Assembly: GCF_008831285.2 (NCBI RefSeq)
Contig: NC_045151.1
Span: 8,199,682 to 8,263,681 of the forward strand
Direction of reading: 5' to 3'
DNA: 64,000 nt
Source: Nymphaea colorata
Lineage: Eukaryota; Streptophyta; Magnoliopsida; Nymphaeales; Nymphaeaceae
In this document: positions 50,471 to 64,000 of the stretch, piece by piece
Layout: each line of letters begins with the position of its first letter
Numbering within the stretch: position 1 is the first letter of the stretch
Translations under genes and position numbers: made by a program
The notes under the pieces: model-generated
The model's database searches: none
Told to the model about the DNA's origin: nothing
The model's input: the letters and a program-made list of their open reading frames with translations, nothing else

Positions 50471-53399
50471 AAAAGTTCTAGTCAAACGCATTAACTTAAT
50501 ATCATGACACATGAAGAATATAAATCTTATATGAAGGTATAATATGACTAAGAGCTAATGACCTCCATGGAGTTGCATATAATAATAGCCCTATAGTTAC
50601 TATATACACCATTTAACTTAAAATTTTTAAAACCATATCATAAAATACTAATTAATAAATATTGTATGAATTAAATGTTTTTGTGTAATCAAGCAAACTA
50701 TTATAGTTAAGACATCAACTAAGCAAAATATCTTAAATAACTTATTTATTAAATTGAAAATAATAAAGAAAACTTCAATTAAGAAATTCAACAAAATGAG
50801 CATTTTTAAAATATGAAAAAGACACTTTTAAAGCCATAAATTTTTTAATGGACCGTTATGTCAAATTGGTTCCAAGAATAGCTATATTATATATTTTAAA
50901 AATGGCAGTTTTCAAAAAAAAAAAATTATTGGCATGTACATCACATATGAGAGAACTCGAGGAATTGAAATCAGGCAAATGCCAAATATTGTCGGATGAC
51001 AAATTTGTGTAAAAAATCGCCCCTAAAAATACCTTGCAACGAAGCATTAGCAACAATTATCGCATAGTCATGGTTGATGGTGAGTCTAGCAATGGTTTAT
51101 GGTGTTTTTTGTAGTTATCCAGCAGCAGGTTAATTTCAATTTTTCGAAGTACATAAAGTCAGAATTTGACAGAAACTAAACAAGTTACTTCTTGAACAAA
51201 AGTACTAAACAATGTACTTTAATTAGTATAATTATGTTTGTGCAATTTGACCTTGTAAATGTGATATGTTAATCAATGTTTCCTACGAAAATTCAAAAAA
51301 AAAAAGTAGATAGCAAAAAATATATATATTTTTAAAACCAACTTAAAAGAAAGTATGTTTTATTATAAATAGATAATCTTAAATGCATTATGATATTCAT
51401 TTTAAGTTGAAAGCATCCTCACTATGCATAATCTGAAATAAATATATTTAATATGAAAAATCTTCTCAACTCATAAAATAGTTTTATTTATCAAATTATC
51501 AATTACTTATTTAATCAGTCATGTAAATTATTTTTGTAAAATCATATAATTTATCCAAAAAATCTTAGGTATTTGATATATAACACATAATTCACAAGTT
51601 TGAAAACAAAAACCTTTAACTAGAAGGAGAACAACAAATTTTTGATTTAATAAGTTATTTGATATATCATTGAATTAAATATACAATTTTATGTAAAACA
51701 CCTATTGCAATAAAGTTAAAAAGACTAATAAATTATCTCATATATCATTGAACGCTCTTTTTATGGATGTAACACAAATTATTTCAATTAACTCAATGAA
51801 ATGAGAAAAAATCATTAAATAATATTTTTTAAAATGAGAAATAATATGGGTCACCTGATTTAATAATTCTCAATAAGTGATCATCATGAAATAATAGTTT
51901 ACTCAATAAAAATATGTTATAATTTAAAAATAAATTAATCAATGTTCAATATGCATAGTTAATATGAAAAAAGAATGAAAGTCAAATGTACTAGTTGTTC
52001 AATAGACTAATCAATGTTCAATATACTAGTTGTTTGAGACAAGTATTTAAAAAGATAATAATTTATCAAAGAATGTATGTGAAAATAATATAACGTGTCC
52101 TTAAACGACTTGAAGACATAGAAATCAAATAAGACAAATTATGAGCATAAAGAACTTATTGAGAAAATTGATAAACTAACAGTCAAAACATCTCAACCAA
52201 TCAGGGGAAAATTAAGTGATAAATGTTTGTTCATAAAAAGAAAACATGAAAATCTAAAAGTTCAAAATATAAAGCAATTTATAGTCAATATTGCTCAAAA
52301 ATCTTGATTTGTTGAAATGCATATATATATATATATATATAATTTTTTGTACTAAATTGGAAATGGGCACAAGCACACCTAATTTGAAATGTATTTTGAT
52401 TATGAAAAATAAAGTTTGAAAAGTACTAAGAAATCAACCATATATTAAAAAAATTAAAAAATGGAGATAAAGAAGCTTCCCGCCCATTCCCCTTTGCTTT
52501 TAAAAAAAAATTCTCTCTATTGGTGGTTTCATGTACGCTAGTGGAGATTATTGGTTGTCTGCCTGTCTCTCTCATTTCTTGTTCAAAAATGTCTTCCCTA
52601 CACCACCCAACACCAAAGGAACGATTGTTTAGGTTTCTTTAGAGAAAAATTGGGCGACTGGCCTGAAACCTGAACGGCAGCCAAAAACTTCCAAGCATCT
52701 CCTGGGATTTACAGATGGTGTGAGTGCTAATGTTTGTCCACATCCACCTTGCTCTCGTTTTACATCTAAATCAATGTGCACGTGTTTTGTATTCTATTCT
52801 TTTGTGTGAGTAATTTTCCTGTTTTTTTTTGTCTAAGCATAAATACGGTCTGATTTACCCGTTGCAACTTATTCCAAGTTGTGCATTAATGTTGCAAGCT
52901 CATGTTACCAAACATCCCTTCCTCTGTATGAACACTTACCAAAAGCCAATGGAACTATCATAGTGATAGTAGAAAAGGGAGTTCCTGTGATAAGGGACAG
53001 AGCAGCAGCCAAAAGAAAATATAGATTAGAAACTGACAGTAACTGTTAAAAAGTTGCTTTTCCAATGCAATCCTACCGAGGAAAGGCCCCCAACCAGATT
53101 ATTGTAGAGCTATGAACAAAAGATACAAAACAGTGGAAGGAATATACATTGGAAAGAACATAAAAGCGTCACTTATGGTAAAGAACTACGCGACAAGTTC
53201 AAATTCCATCCATAGGAGGAGGGGTCCCAATAAAGATAACATTGGATTTCAAGGAGTAAGACAAAATGATACCCAACTCTCTAGAAGGATTACGACAACA
53301 AAAATTGAGATACGACTTCAACCTGTGCATGTTGTAGAAAACCGATTGAAGTTGAGTTTGACCACGAATCATTTGACCACGAATCATTTGCCACATAGC

Positions 53400-56300
53400 T
53401 TTAATTCACTGCTATTGTTACAAAGAATTTGCACACTCTGCCCCTCAATCTGCATCATGGACAGTAGCTGTTCCAAACTAGTAGTTTCATGGAATAGAGG
53501 ATGGAAAGTGAACATGAAAAGGAAACCTGGAAGTGCTTCCTTTTGTCGAATCTGCCTTCTGGTAGAGATCAGTGCTCTAACTTTAACAAAGTCATCCAAT
53601 TTTAATGTAGCTATGTGGATTAGAAACTCATAATTTGTTTTGAGGAGATTTAGACCAGGAAGGAAGTTTGTTTTCACCCAAAGAGAAATTTCCATTCTCT
53701 AATCTGGTGGCCAATTGAAAGATTGGTAAATCAAGCAACACTTCTTCCAAATTTTGTCAATATTCTGTTGTGGGCAAACGAGACGATCTTCAAAGACTAT
53801 TGAGTTTCTCCATGCCCAAATTTTCCAGATCGCTACCGAAAAGGTTATTCGCTAGCACTTGCTCAACCATCCCCTCTTGAAAAAGGAGGCAATCCACCAG
53901 TGGATACCTTGCGGGAATGACCTCAATGTCCCATATAGTTTGTGGAATTTAGTGAGGATGAGCTGCCAAAGGCCAGTAGTGACCAAGAAAGAGATGATTA
54001 ATAGACTCCTCATCAAATAGGCAAGAAGGCATCTATGTTGGAGGTTGTCCATAGTGCTCAACTTTCCATCGCTCACGATGTAGGCATACCACTGGGTCCT
54101 TGGGGGAACAACAACTTCCCAAATAGCCTTTTTCCAATAGAAAGAGTTTCCTTTGATCCTGACGTCCTCTCAAATAAGCTACCAAGATACGTTATCCCAA
54201 TCTAAACCCTTCCATTGCCATGAGTCTTGAGATTGAAAAAGGCAGAGTTTAGAAGGGGTAGAACATTCATAGCCCAACATTTGGCATCAAAATCATGTTG
54301 AATGACAATCTTTAAAACTGCAACAGAAAATGAACGCATGGCCTCTAAAATATAGAACCCAGGGGAAGTGACTTTGAACAACAAAATGCATGTCTAGGGA
54401 CTGTGATTCATGAGATATTTTTTCGAGACAAGGGATGCCCAAGAAGATGTTGTATGACCAACTTGCAAAACAAGATTTCCTAAGTAGGCTCTATTGAGGT
54501 CTGTAATGCTTCTCAGGCCCACACCCCCCGAGTAGTGAGGCCTTCCATGCCACCAGTTTCCTTTGAACTTTAAGGACGAGGGGTTGGCAGGTGAAGACTA
54601 AGTTTTCCCACAAAGAGGGAGAGCCCTAGGTAGTTAAGAGGAAGGGAGGCAAAGGGCCAGCCTGCGGAGGCCACAAACCAAGTTGCTCAACTCTTCATGG
54701 GCATTGAAAGTTACCATTCTCTATTTAGCATCATTAACTCTCATACCAGCTTTGATCTCGAAATCCCCCATAATACTTTTGATTTCTTAAAGAAACTCAA
54801 CGAGGAAGAATATTATGTCATCAGCAAAGAGCAATTCCATGGGCGCTTTCCCAATCCTTGGGTGAGTTGGCCCACAAAGCTTATTCATGTCCACAATGTG
54901 TAGAATATGCCTATGAAGACACTCCATGATAACAATGAAAAGGAAGGGTGACATTGGATCACCTTGTTTGAGGCCACGAGAGCTATCAAAGTATTGATCC
55001 ACAACACCATTGACTAAGATCGCAATTGAAGCTATAGAGACGCATGTGTACTGCGTGCGATCCATGTATTATGAAAGCCCAGCGAAAGAAGGGAATTTAT
55101 AAAAAATATTCTAGTTCACTCGATCATAGGCCTTCGATAAATCCAATTGGCAGCACACTGATGGGGCGTAGTGGACAAACATGGAATTTACAACCTCATG
55201 AAACATGACAACCTGATCCTGTAATTCTCTACCTTTGGTGAAGACTCCCTGAGAATCCACAATAATTCTAGCTAGAATAAGTCTAATACAGAAGCAAATG
55301 ACTTTGGTGATGAATTTATAAAGAGAGTTACATAGTGCAATCAACGTAAGGTCATGTGGCAAGCAAGTGCCTTGATGCTTAGGGATAAGCACTAGAATGG
55401 ACCTGTTTATCTTCTTGACTAGGCATCCTGTTTCAAAGAAGAACTAACCGCCCTGGTGATATCGTCACCAACAATGTGCCAATAGCATTAGAAAAAAAAG
55501 CCAAGAAGCCGTCAGGTCATGGTGCACTATTAGCTTTAGAACTAAAGACCGCATGTTTGATTTTCGAATACGAGATAGGAGCTAGGAGCTCAAGATTTTC
55601 TTCCCTAGATACAATGGGACTAGGGCTTAAATGAGCAAACATAGAGCTAGTGGCAGCATCCTCACGGATTAGCACTTGAAAGAATTTGGTACATTCTTCA
55701 ATGATCTAGTCCTGAGCCTCAACAGTAAGGTCCCCCAAAGATATAGCAGATAATGATTGCCTAGATGTCCTCTCGGGTGCAACCTATTGATAAAATTTAG
55801 TGTTTCTGTCACCATTTCTCAACCAATTAATTCTGGCTTTTTAGGCCTAGAGCAGCTGTTCTTCTTCTAATGTAGCTTGCAACTCAAGTCTGATGCAATA
55901 CTTGAGGTCAGATAGGGATAAGTCCCCGCCATCCATTCTAGCTTGAACAATGTCTGGCTCTTTTTGAAGGGAATCAATCTTTGCAAAGATATTGTCATAA
56001 TGCAAACGATTCCAAACTGAAAGTGTGTTGCGAGTAACCTCAAGTTTCCCAAAACATGGATTTAGGTGCACCCTGAGGTTTGATAGATCCAACCTTCTTT
56101 AATGACTTCTTCACATTCACCTCTCAAACTCAAATTCTTAAGAAGCTTAAACTAGCCTCTTCTAGGTTTCCTACAAGAGGTTTTAACATATTGAGGACCA
56201 GGGCACCATGGTCCGAAGCACACTGTGTTAAGATTTGAAGACTGTTCCGATCCCCAACTTCAAGCACCCAAGCGACATTAACCATGACCCAATCCAATTT

Positions 56301-57921
56301 GCACAAGGTCATAGCCGTTTTTTTTTCTATTATTGCTCCAAGTGAAATGCCATTGGCGTCCTCAACAATGCTGAGGTTGTTGTCTGCTAAGAACTGATTA
56401 AAATCATTGCAAGAAGAGGAATTTCGGGCTCGATCACTTTTGTCATTGCTATCTCTAACTGCATGAAAGTCCCCAAGCATAGTAGTAGGGATGACCAAAG
56501 TTCTGAGGGATTTGCTAAGGGTACGAAGAGCAGCATGATGGGCAGGTCAGTTGGGGTGGAGGTAAACCCCAAAGCTAGCAAAAGTTGGGGAACCATTATG
56601 CTCCTAGGCAATTAGAGTGATCCAATCCCTACAAAGAATAATGTCTGCAACTTGGATGGTTATGAGATTCCATCCTGCAGTTACACGAGCCCGACCATCC
56701 ACCTGGTTGTGGTTGGATACAAAATTATACTTGTCATATCTATTAACGAAAGTAGCAATGTGATGACTAGAAAGCATGGAGTCTAGTAAATGCACTATGT
56801 CAGGATTTTTCTCCTGTAAGGAGTTATAAACCGCACGTTGGGCTTCCTTTTCGACCAGCTCTCTAATATTCCAATTCAAGATTTTCATAAGAAGAGGGGG
56901 CGGCAGAGTAGTACCTTCAATCAGCAAGGCAGATATGAATCAGCCAAGGGAGACTCTGTTTCCTCCTTCTCAAGAGAAAGGACTGACTTGCTATGGACAC
57001 TCAAATCGCCAGGATCGACTTCCATAATGAGGTCCTGGTTGGAGAGAGTAGACAAAATGTTGTTGTGCACCTGTTTGCCTTTCACCAGAGGTGGGGGGGG
57101 GGGGGGGGAATAGATATATCTGTGAGCGGGATCCAGGTGTCGCTTGGGTCAATTGGCCATAAGGGGGGTGCCTTAAAGGTGAGGGTCCTCTGGGAGTCAA
57201 GGTCCTTCCTATAGGAGGAGGACTTTTTCACATGCTTCTTGATGGAGGGAGAGGAGAGAATATTCCCTGAGCCAACACCAGGAGCTAGCTCCTCTACTTT
57301 GTTCCTCTCCAGCAATCCAGGCCGCCATGAGGTTGGGTTTCTCTAGTTTGGTAGCCACATGTTCCTGCAAATCAGCTTGAGAGGAAGGGTGACTTTCATC
57401 TCCATGCCAGGACACCAATGACTTGGCAACAAATGTTTTAGCACCAATGTGCCAAGAGTTCCTATACAGGACTGCTTGTAGTTCAACTTCAAAGTCCACC
57501 CTGATGAGGTATAATCCTTTGCCCAGAACAGAGAAATGCGGGTTGCAAACTTCTCTCCACTGGTGTCTCAAGTTCTTGAAAAGGAAACTATATTCCGTAT
57601 TTGCTTTGGAACCTCCTCCATAAAAAGTGCCGATGGCAGCAAATCTAAACGACTTGGTCATCTCCTCATACACTTCATCTGGGATGAAGAGAAACATGCA
57701 CCCATTCTCCTCCCATATCTCTAGGTCCCCCAAATTGGGGAGTTCCTGTTGAACGATGTTACCAACCATGGCGGCCCAACTCATGAGAGGAGATTGAAGA
57801 TGTGTCTTTGGGTGCTTTGCTTTACCTAAGCCCTCAACTGAAGGGAGGTGCTGCTTTCTATCACCAACACAAAGGCTAGAGTAAGTCTTAGACTGCAAAG
57901 CCAATGGATCATCCGCCTCAC
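53400..57921 (-). pseudogene. Decayed LINE (L1-type non-LTR retrotransposon)
   Basis: Minus-strand fragments in L1 order. ORF1-like protein at about 57920-57209 (MSWAAMVGNIVQQELPNLGD; VLGKGLYLIRVDFE, DUF4283-like). The endonuclease begins MKILNWNIREL at about 56885 and continues to GDFHAV near 56475 and the SDHGAL motif near 56190. Reverse transcriptase: PKHQGTCLPHDLTLIALCNS and QLDLSKAYDRVN (55392-55111), then SRGLKQGDPMSPFLF and the catalytic LFADDI (about 54980-54800). A zinc-binding end reads CLFDEESINHLFLGH at about 54040-53990. Many stops and frameshifts. The 3' end and poly(A) were not found, and the 5' end appears cut by the neighbouring gypsy element. Confidence 0.87.
57093..57108. 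repeat. Run of 16 G
   Basis: Uninterrupted poly-G inside the LINE relic, between its ORF1 and endonuclease parts. Confidence 0.95.
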
Positions 57922-60420
57922 TGTCACACCCCAACCTTTTTCACCCTTAACCACAAGTATATTTATTTATTTTTTTTCTAACATAAAGTAATGGAGTGCG
58001 ACGACACAACAATTTCAAAAGAGATGAGCCCGACAATGCAAAACAATGGGCAAGTTTTCCATTATATAAGGATTTCAGTTCATCTGTAAATACGACAAAA
58101 ATGCCCAAAATCACAACATTGATGCCTAATAAAAACAAGGCATCAATAAAACCAAAACAAGATGCACCGACACTACAATTGACCAAAAACCTCTCCCGTA
58201 GGACGTGAGTGAAGCCATTTGCTCCACTTGCTGCCTCTGGTCCACCAAAACCTGAAAAAAATGAAACAACAGAAGGCCTAGCCTTCGCAGTATGACAACA
58301 AGTCAGGAAAAGTCCAAACCATCTTAGGTAGGGCTCAATTATACGAGCCATCATCAAAACAATCTATCCTCATGTCATGTCGGAGCACGACATGCAAATG
58401 CCACTCAATGATCACAGTCACACAATTTCATATCACATGCAAGACATGTTTAAACATGCCACTTGCATTCATAAGCACAACAATCACATGCACATTAATC
58501 ACGTACATTTCATTCACATACATTTCATTTTCATTAATATAAGTGAATTGACAGTTCATGTAGGTGCAAACACAGGCACGTGCACACCGCGGGCAGCCTA
58601 CAGCCGAGAGACAACCCCTGTGGTGGCCCAAAAAAGTATGGATCCATCCATCCGCTGCAGCAGTAGAATACTCATCCATAGATGTGTGAATTCCACGGAG
58701 AAATAGTCAGCCATCCCTAGGACACCCAGGTTGGGAAGGCGGGAGCCCAACTCTCCAAGCACATCACAAAACAGTACCTTAGGGCCTTGCACCGCCTGCG
58801 CTCCGAACAGGCGAGACCAGTGGCGAAAACGAGACAACTCCCAAACACATAGCCACATCCCACTGGCCTCTCATCTCTTATTCTTTCATTCTTATAATTA
58901 TACTTGCACAAACACAAATAACTGGCTAGCTCATGAGGTGGGTTCACTTCACAAGTGAACCCACACCTCCAATTGCCTCCGCACGAGGGCTACACATAAC
59001 AACAACAGTTTTGGCTAGTCGTCATAACAATATGGGTACAACTACCCTCTGTTCAATCATTTGCATCATTGCCTGGGGGAATGTGTATTTAACAAACACA
59101 ACATTCACATTCATTATCACAATAATCACATCTTTGAAAAACTTAGCCAAACCACAGAGAGTAGTCTCGATCTGTGATGGGCTCGTAGCTGTCCTATGCA
59201 GTTATCATTCTAGGATGCTTTCTAATGCACAATTGGAGTTGAGGAGACACTCGACTCGATACCCCACCTCATCTGTCCAAAACAATTATCAATTCTAGCA
59301 TGCACATGTAAATGCGTGATATTTCAAAACAGACTTCTAATAGCTTTTCAAAACACATCATATCCGATATCAAACCATTTGCATGTATACACTCATTCAT
59401 TCACAAAACAATCAATCAATCACATCACAATCCTACGATCCCACAATCCTCGGAACACACATTCATACATTTGCCCCAGGTAGGGATTTGCCTGGAATGT
59501 TGCCAGACCTGATACGCGTCCCAAAAACTCTTCAAAATGCCTCGAGCTATGAATTTGGTTGCTCAATGTCGACGGGACGTGCCCGGTGTACCTGCAAACA
59601 TAAGAAAAAAGGTAAGATCTCTACTAGTTAGCTTATCAATCCAAACCAAGATAAAACAAAATCATTGAGGCACATGTCATCGCCTCAAGAGGGTGTCGAC
59701 GGGTAGTGTCGACCTACAAGCCCTCTAATAGGCCTCCTCCCAACTTCTAGACGTTGCCACCGGACATCAAAACTCAATGCTTCGCTCAGTCCATCACAAC
59801 TCAATTCTCATTTGCTTTCTGTAGTCTAGGCGTCAGCCCCAAAGTCACATCCAACTACGTATACTTTCCCCAATAACTCCAAGATACACCCGCTCGCAAA
59901 AGCATGAGCCACATGCTCATAAAGATGATTCTAAATCTTTCCCACAACATCACAAGTTCCACCATGCTTCTCTATTGCTTCAAAAATTGACCCATCATGT
60001 TCAATGATCATTATAGACATGAATCAACGCTTCTCCAACATAATCCTACACTTTCTCCCAAAAGCAAAGTCGCTAACATGCATCCCAAATCATCACTTCT
60101 ACCTTTTAGCATGCTTAAACAATAATTATATGTGTTCCAAAGGAAAATATACAAAAATATAGGCTCAATTACGCCTTGCTCACCCCATATCAACAGTCTA
60201 GACTGCTGCAATCCTTTCGGCAGCCACCTCAAGCGTTCAATCGATCCCCAAACGGCAAAAATCGTGCCAAGTCGCCACCACCAACACCACTCAATCGCTG
60301 TTATGAAGGGAAGAACACGTCCCCCAAGCTGAAATCTGATCAACAGTGATAAAATTAGTGAAGACGAGTGCTCAGTTGGGGAAAAGGGGAAAAACAGATA
60401 GAAAAATGGGAAGAGAAAGC
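57922..60420 (-). repeat. Probable 3' LTR and 3' flank of the gypsy element
   Basis: No coding region of recognisable type. It has the terminal TGTCACACCCC signature at 57922 and many CACATGC/CATTCACAT motifs. The inner LTR boundary and polypurine tract could not be located. The distance to pol is compatible with the long LTRs known for Tekay/Del-like chromoviruses. Confidence 0.45.
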
Positions 60421-63400
60421 TCAAGCAGGGAGCGTGTGGGAATATTGAATGTCGGCATAGCTTATCTGTCTACTCTGTGCAGTCAACAACTTTTTTCTTA
60501 TCAATTGTACTTGGTTGGTGTAGTGTTGCAATACTAAAGGGTTTTCGATCTTGCCATCACCCAATTCGGTCCAACAAGCTAGCGATCTGCACGGTCTTCC
60601 ATACAAAGCCTCAAAAGGTGTCATACCAATACTAGAGTGGTAACTATTATTATATGCAAATTATGTCAGTTTCACATGTTTGTCTCTCTCTCCTTTCCAC
60701 TCTAAGACACATGCACGCAACATGTCCTCTAAGGTCTGAATGGTCCTCTCTGATTGCCCATTAGTTTGGGGGTGGAACGTTGTGCTCAGCTTAAGCTTGG
60801 TACTCAAAGCCCTTTGCAATTACCCCAAAAACCTAGAGGTAAAACGTGAATCTCGATCCGCGATGATAGACTTTGGCACTCCATGCAATCTCACTATCTC
60901 GCCAATATATAACTCTGTGAGACTTTCCAAAGACTGACTGATTCTTATTGGCAGAAAATGAGCGGACTTCATAACTCGGTCTACAATCACCCATATGGCA
61001 TCATGTTGTCCCCTGGTGTGAGGCAAACCAACCACAAAATCCATCGTAATGTCTTCCCATTTCCACACTGAAATATCAATTCTTTGCAACAAGCCTCCTG
61101 GTCATTGATGCTCTGCTTTGACCCGCTGGCAAACTAAGCACTTTGCTACATATTCTGCAATTTCACGCTTCATTCCAGGCCACCAAAAAGTTCTTATCAT
61201 ATCCTGAAACATCTTTGCACTGTCAGGGTGTATAGAAAACTTAGATTTGTGGGCTTCATCAAGCAACTGTCGCTTCACTCCTTCATCTCTAGGGACCCAC
61301 AATCTATGTTGAAACCACAATGAACCATTTTCATCTTGATACCACGAAGAATTTGCCTTCTTGCTTTCTTCCATGTTCTTAGCAAAATCTGGATCTTCTT
61401 TTTGCTTCAATTTGAGCTCTTCCATCAGAGGATGCCGTATCACGGCACTCATTGTTGTTTTGTTCTCGTCACAAAGGTAAGACTGCCACGCTATCACATC
61501 TTGCAACAATGTCCAAGAAGGAGTCAACATACTGCACATTGTTGCCTTAGCATGTCTGCTCAAAGCAACAACCACCACATTCGCCTTGCCTGGATGATAT
61601 GATATCACGAAATCATAATCCTTTAAGTATTCAATCCATCTCCTTTGTCTCAGATTTAGATCTGTTTGAGAAAATATGTACTTCAAAGACTTGTGATCTA
61701 TAAACACCTCAAATGTTGCCCCATAGAGATAATGTCTCCAAATCTTCAATGCAAACACGACTGCTCCCAACTCCAAATCATGAGTGGGATAGTGTTTCTC
61801 ATGTGCCTTCAACTGACTTGATGCATAAGCCACCACATGGCCATGTTACATCAATACACAACCATAACTGATTTCTGATGCATCTGTGTACAGTACAAAA
61901 CCAGAATGACCTGATGGAAGCGTCAAAATAGGGGCAGTAGTAAGCTTGTCCTTCAGAGTTTGAAAACTCCTCACACTCTTCATTCCAAACAAACTTCACT
62001 CCTTTTCTTAATAGCTTAGTCATGGGCGTAGCTATTTTCGAAAAGTCTTGTATGAACCTGCGATAGTATCCTGCCAAACCCAAAAAGCTTCTAACCTCAG
62101 TTACACTGCAAGGCGTCCTCTAGTTCTGTACAGCTGATACCTTAGCCAGATTTACGGAAACTCCACCCTTTGAGATTATATGGCCCAGAAAGTTCGCATT
62201 CTCTAGCCAAAATTCACATTTTGAGTATTTGACATACAATTTATGCTTGTGCAAAAGACCCAATACAATTCTCAAGTGGTCTCCATGCTCAGTCTCACTC
62301 TCTGAGTACACCAAGATATCATCAACAAAAACAATAACAAATCGATCTAGGTAGTATTGAAAAACCCGATTTATGAGGTCCATAAACATTGCGGGAGCAT
62401 TGGTCAATCCAAAAGGCATGACCCTGAATTCATAGTGCCCATATCTAGTTCGAAAAGCAGTCTTAGCAACATCTTCCTCCCGTATCAAGAGTTGACGATA
62501 CCATGTCATCATATCAATCTTGGAGAATACCCTAGCATTCTTGAGTTGATTAAACAAGTCTTCAATTCTTGGAAGCGGATACTTATTCTTGATAGTGACT
62601 TGATTCAACATGCGGTAATTTATACACAAGTGCATTGTTCCATCATTCTTCTTAACAAACAACACCGGTGCTCCCCAAGGTGACACACTAGGTCGGATGA
62701 AGCCCTTGTCTAAGAGCTCCTACAGTTGCTTCTTCAATTCTTCCAACTCTGTCGGTGCCATACGGTAGGGTGCCTTAGAAATAGGAGCTATCCCAGGTGA
62801 CAACTCTATCTTGAATTCCACTTCTCGTATTGAAGGCAAACTTGACAATTCCTCAGGGAATACATCGGGGTACTAACTCACAACGGCAACCTCCTGCAAC
62901 CTCACCAATTCAGTCTCATTGGTCAACACATTGACCAAGAAAGTAATACTTCCATTTTCTATCAACCTTTTAGCTTTCAATGCAGACACCATTATCTTGT
63001 CAGTTCGACTAGCTTTACGAGCATAGAATTTCATTGGTTGCATCTCATCAGTCAACAATTGTATCTTCTTCTTCCTGCAATCTATATTAGCATAATGCGT
63101 ATATAACCAATCCATGCTCAAAATCACATCAAATTTGCTGAGACTCATGATCACCAACTGTGCAGGTAAGTGACGTTGATGGATCTCCATGTCCACATCA
63201 GGTAGATACTCGCGACACGACTCTTGAGCATGCATAGGGCTAACAACTTTTAAAACATATGGCATCTTCTTAGCCGACACTTCTAATGAAGTAGCAAATC
63301 GACTAGATATAAATGAATAAGTCACCCCTGCATCAAACAACACTCTAGCAATATGACAACCAACAAGTAAAGTACCTTCAACAAGGTCGTGTGCTTGAAG

Positions 63401-64000
63401 CTCCTCCACAGTAGTAGCATAGACATGTCCGGTTGTCTGTCGTGCGCTAGAAGGAGCGGCCTCAGGCTTCTTCAACTCTCTTTCTTTCTTTAAGGGACAA
63501 TCCTTGATGAAGTGCCCCATCCCTCCATAGTGTAAGCAAGCTCCGATCTCCGATAGTACGGCTTCCCGGGGTGGACATCTGAACAAGTAGGGCACCTTTG
63601 TGAAGTCGGAGTGGCCACTGACCCCTGTGTGGCCTCACTGCGGGTTGGCTGGTTCCGTTTGAAAGTTCAGTCATCTCACCTCTCATAAGGCCTTGCCCTA
63701 CCTGCAAAGTGTTGGCGCTTGACCTGTGTTCGCCCGCTGTGTGAGTGCTGGCCTGCCTTCTTGTGGTGATCCTTCTGTGTCCTTGCCTAGTCTTCTTCTA
63801 TGCATCTTACCATGGTGACCGTCTCGTCCAAGTCACGAGGTCTGCTCGTCAAAACTTTGCTTCGCAGTCCATCCTGCAGACCGCACACAAACTTGCCTGC
63901 TCTGGCCCCATCTGTAGTGTAGAGGTGTGGACAATACACATCCATGTGTCAATATCTTGTAATATATTCCTCCAAGCTCATTTGATTTTGCTGCTGATCA
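60421..64000 (-). pseudogene. Gypsy gag-pol remnant
   Basis: Read leftwards from the window end. Gag at 64000-63800 (QQQNQMSLEEYITRY, then a stop, then HMDVYCPHLYTTDGARAGKF). Zinc knuckle near 63545-63500 (CLHYGGMGHFIKDC, second Cys replaced). Protease at 63595-62873 with DAGVTYSFIS instead of the usual D-S/T-G, and LSMDWLYTHYANIDC. Reverse transcriptase at 62686-62120 ([40 protein letters not shown]). RNase H at 61836-61500 (YPTHDLELGAVVFALKIWRH, FIDHKSLKYI). Integrase zinc finger and core at 61260-60820 ([42 protein letters not shown]) and a TPFEALYGRPCRS part at 60624-60421. Most pieces share one frame broken by stops, with a shift near 61.83 kb. The integrase C terminus is missing. Confidence 0.88.

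Larger units (their letters stand above)
48901..53390. other. Intergenic AT-rich region downstream of CUL4
   Basis: No coding region with a recognisable domain on either strand. It contains a 94-bp tandem repeat and a diverged repeat rich in CCGAATC/GATTCGGAT-type motifs (listed separately), and a (TA)n tract near 52321. Confidence 0.6.
57922..64000 (-). mobile_element. Ty3/gypsy element, cut by the window end
   Basis: Minus-strand gypsy polyprotein (60421 to the window end) preceded on its 3' side by 2.5 kb of non-coding DNA. That DNA ends at 57922 in TGTCACACCCCAACC, read on the minus strand as GGTTGGGGTGTGACA, a common end of plant gypsy LTRs. It abuts LINE ORF1, so the element probably inserted there. 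The 5' LTR lies outside the window. Confidence 0.7.

Noticed and set aside
53112-53633. 173-codon + strand frame
   Set aside because: Antisense to the 3' part of the LINE relic, no domain and no CUL4-like codon pattern.
58377-59631. Several frames of 60-120 codons on both strands
   Set aside because: No domains. They lie in the presumed gypsy LTR and are rich in His/Thr from CACAT repeats.

Overview
The window is nuclear DNA of a flowering plant. It has one spliced host gene with GT-AG introns, very long introns full of Ty1/copia, Ty3/gypsy, LINE and hAT-type elements, and many (TA)n, (CT)n and (CA)n tracts. No species can be assigned from the sequence. Introns of 10-12 kb suggest a lineage with a repeat-rich, expanded genome.

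The single host gene is CULLIN4 (CUL4), the scaffold of CRL4 ubiquitin ligases. It lies on the + strand from 7387 to 48559, with 17 coding exons that sum to 2,448 nt (815 residues). Every junction was placed by reading-frame continuity and similarity to known plant CUL4. Introns 1, 8 and 9 (10.6, 12.3 and 10.7 kb) make up most of the 41 kb span.

Region by region: 1-7000 is intergenic and contains a decayed copia relic (minus strand, 3.65-5.93 kb). Intron 1 holds a nested pair of hAT-like miniature elements (10.06-11.20 kb) and a gypsy chromovirus relic lacking RNase H and integrase (13.5-15.1 kb). Intron 8 holds more miniature elements and a young, nearly complete copia retrotransposon (29,838-35,266). 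That element has almost identical LTRs, a perfect 5-bp target duplication and one in-frame stop codon in gag-pol. Intron 9 holds an older copia remnant (36.3-38.2 kb), a broken hAT transposase gene split by later insertions (38.2-41.2 kb), a three-level nest of miniature elements (42.1-44.2 kb) and a solo LTR (44.7-45.0 kb). Downstream of CUL4, 48.56-53.4 kb is AT-rich intergenic DNA. It is followed by a decayed LINE (minus strand, 53.4-57.9 kb) that appears interrupted by a gypsy element (minus strand, 57.9 kb to the window end).

The most informative non-genic signal is a set of short elements with 8-bp target duplications. I call them A (ends CARTGTTRT), B (ends CTATGTCACA, with GTGCGG-type subterminal repeats), C (TAGGGGTGGGCA, GC-rich) and D (CATTGTCACA, foldback). 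The hAT transposase relic carries subterminal GTATNNTNNNATAC-type motifs resembling family A, so it may be a decayed autonomous relative. I see no bacterial-type system, CRISPR array, tRNA or rRNA, and no wholly new coding system.
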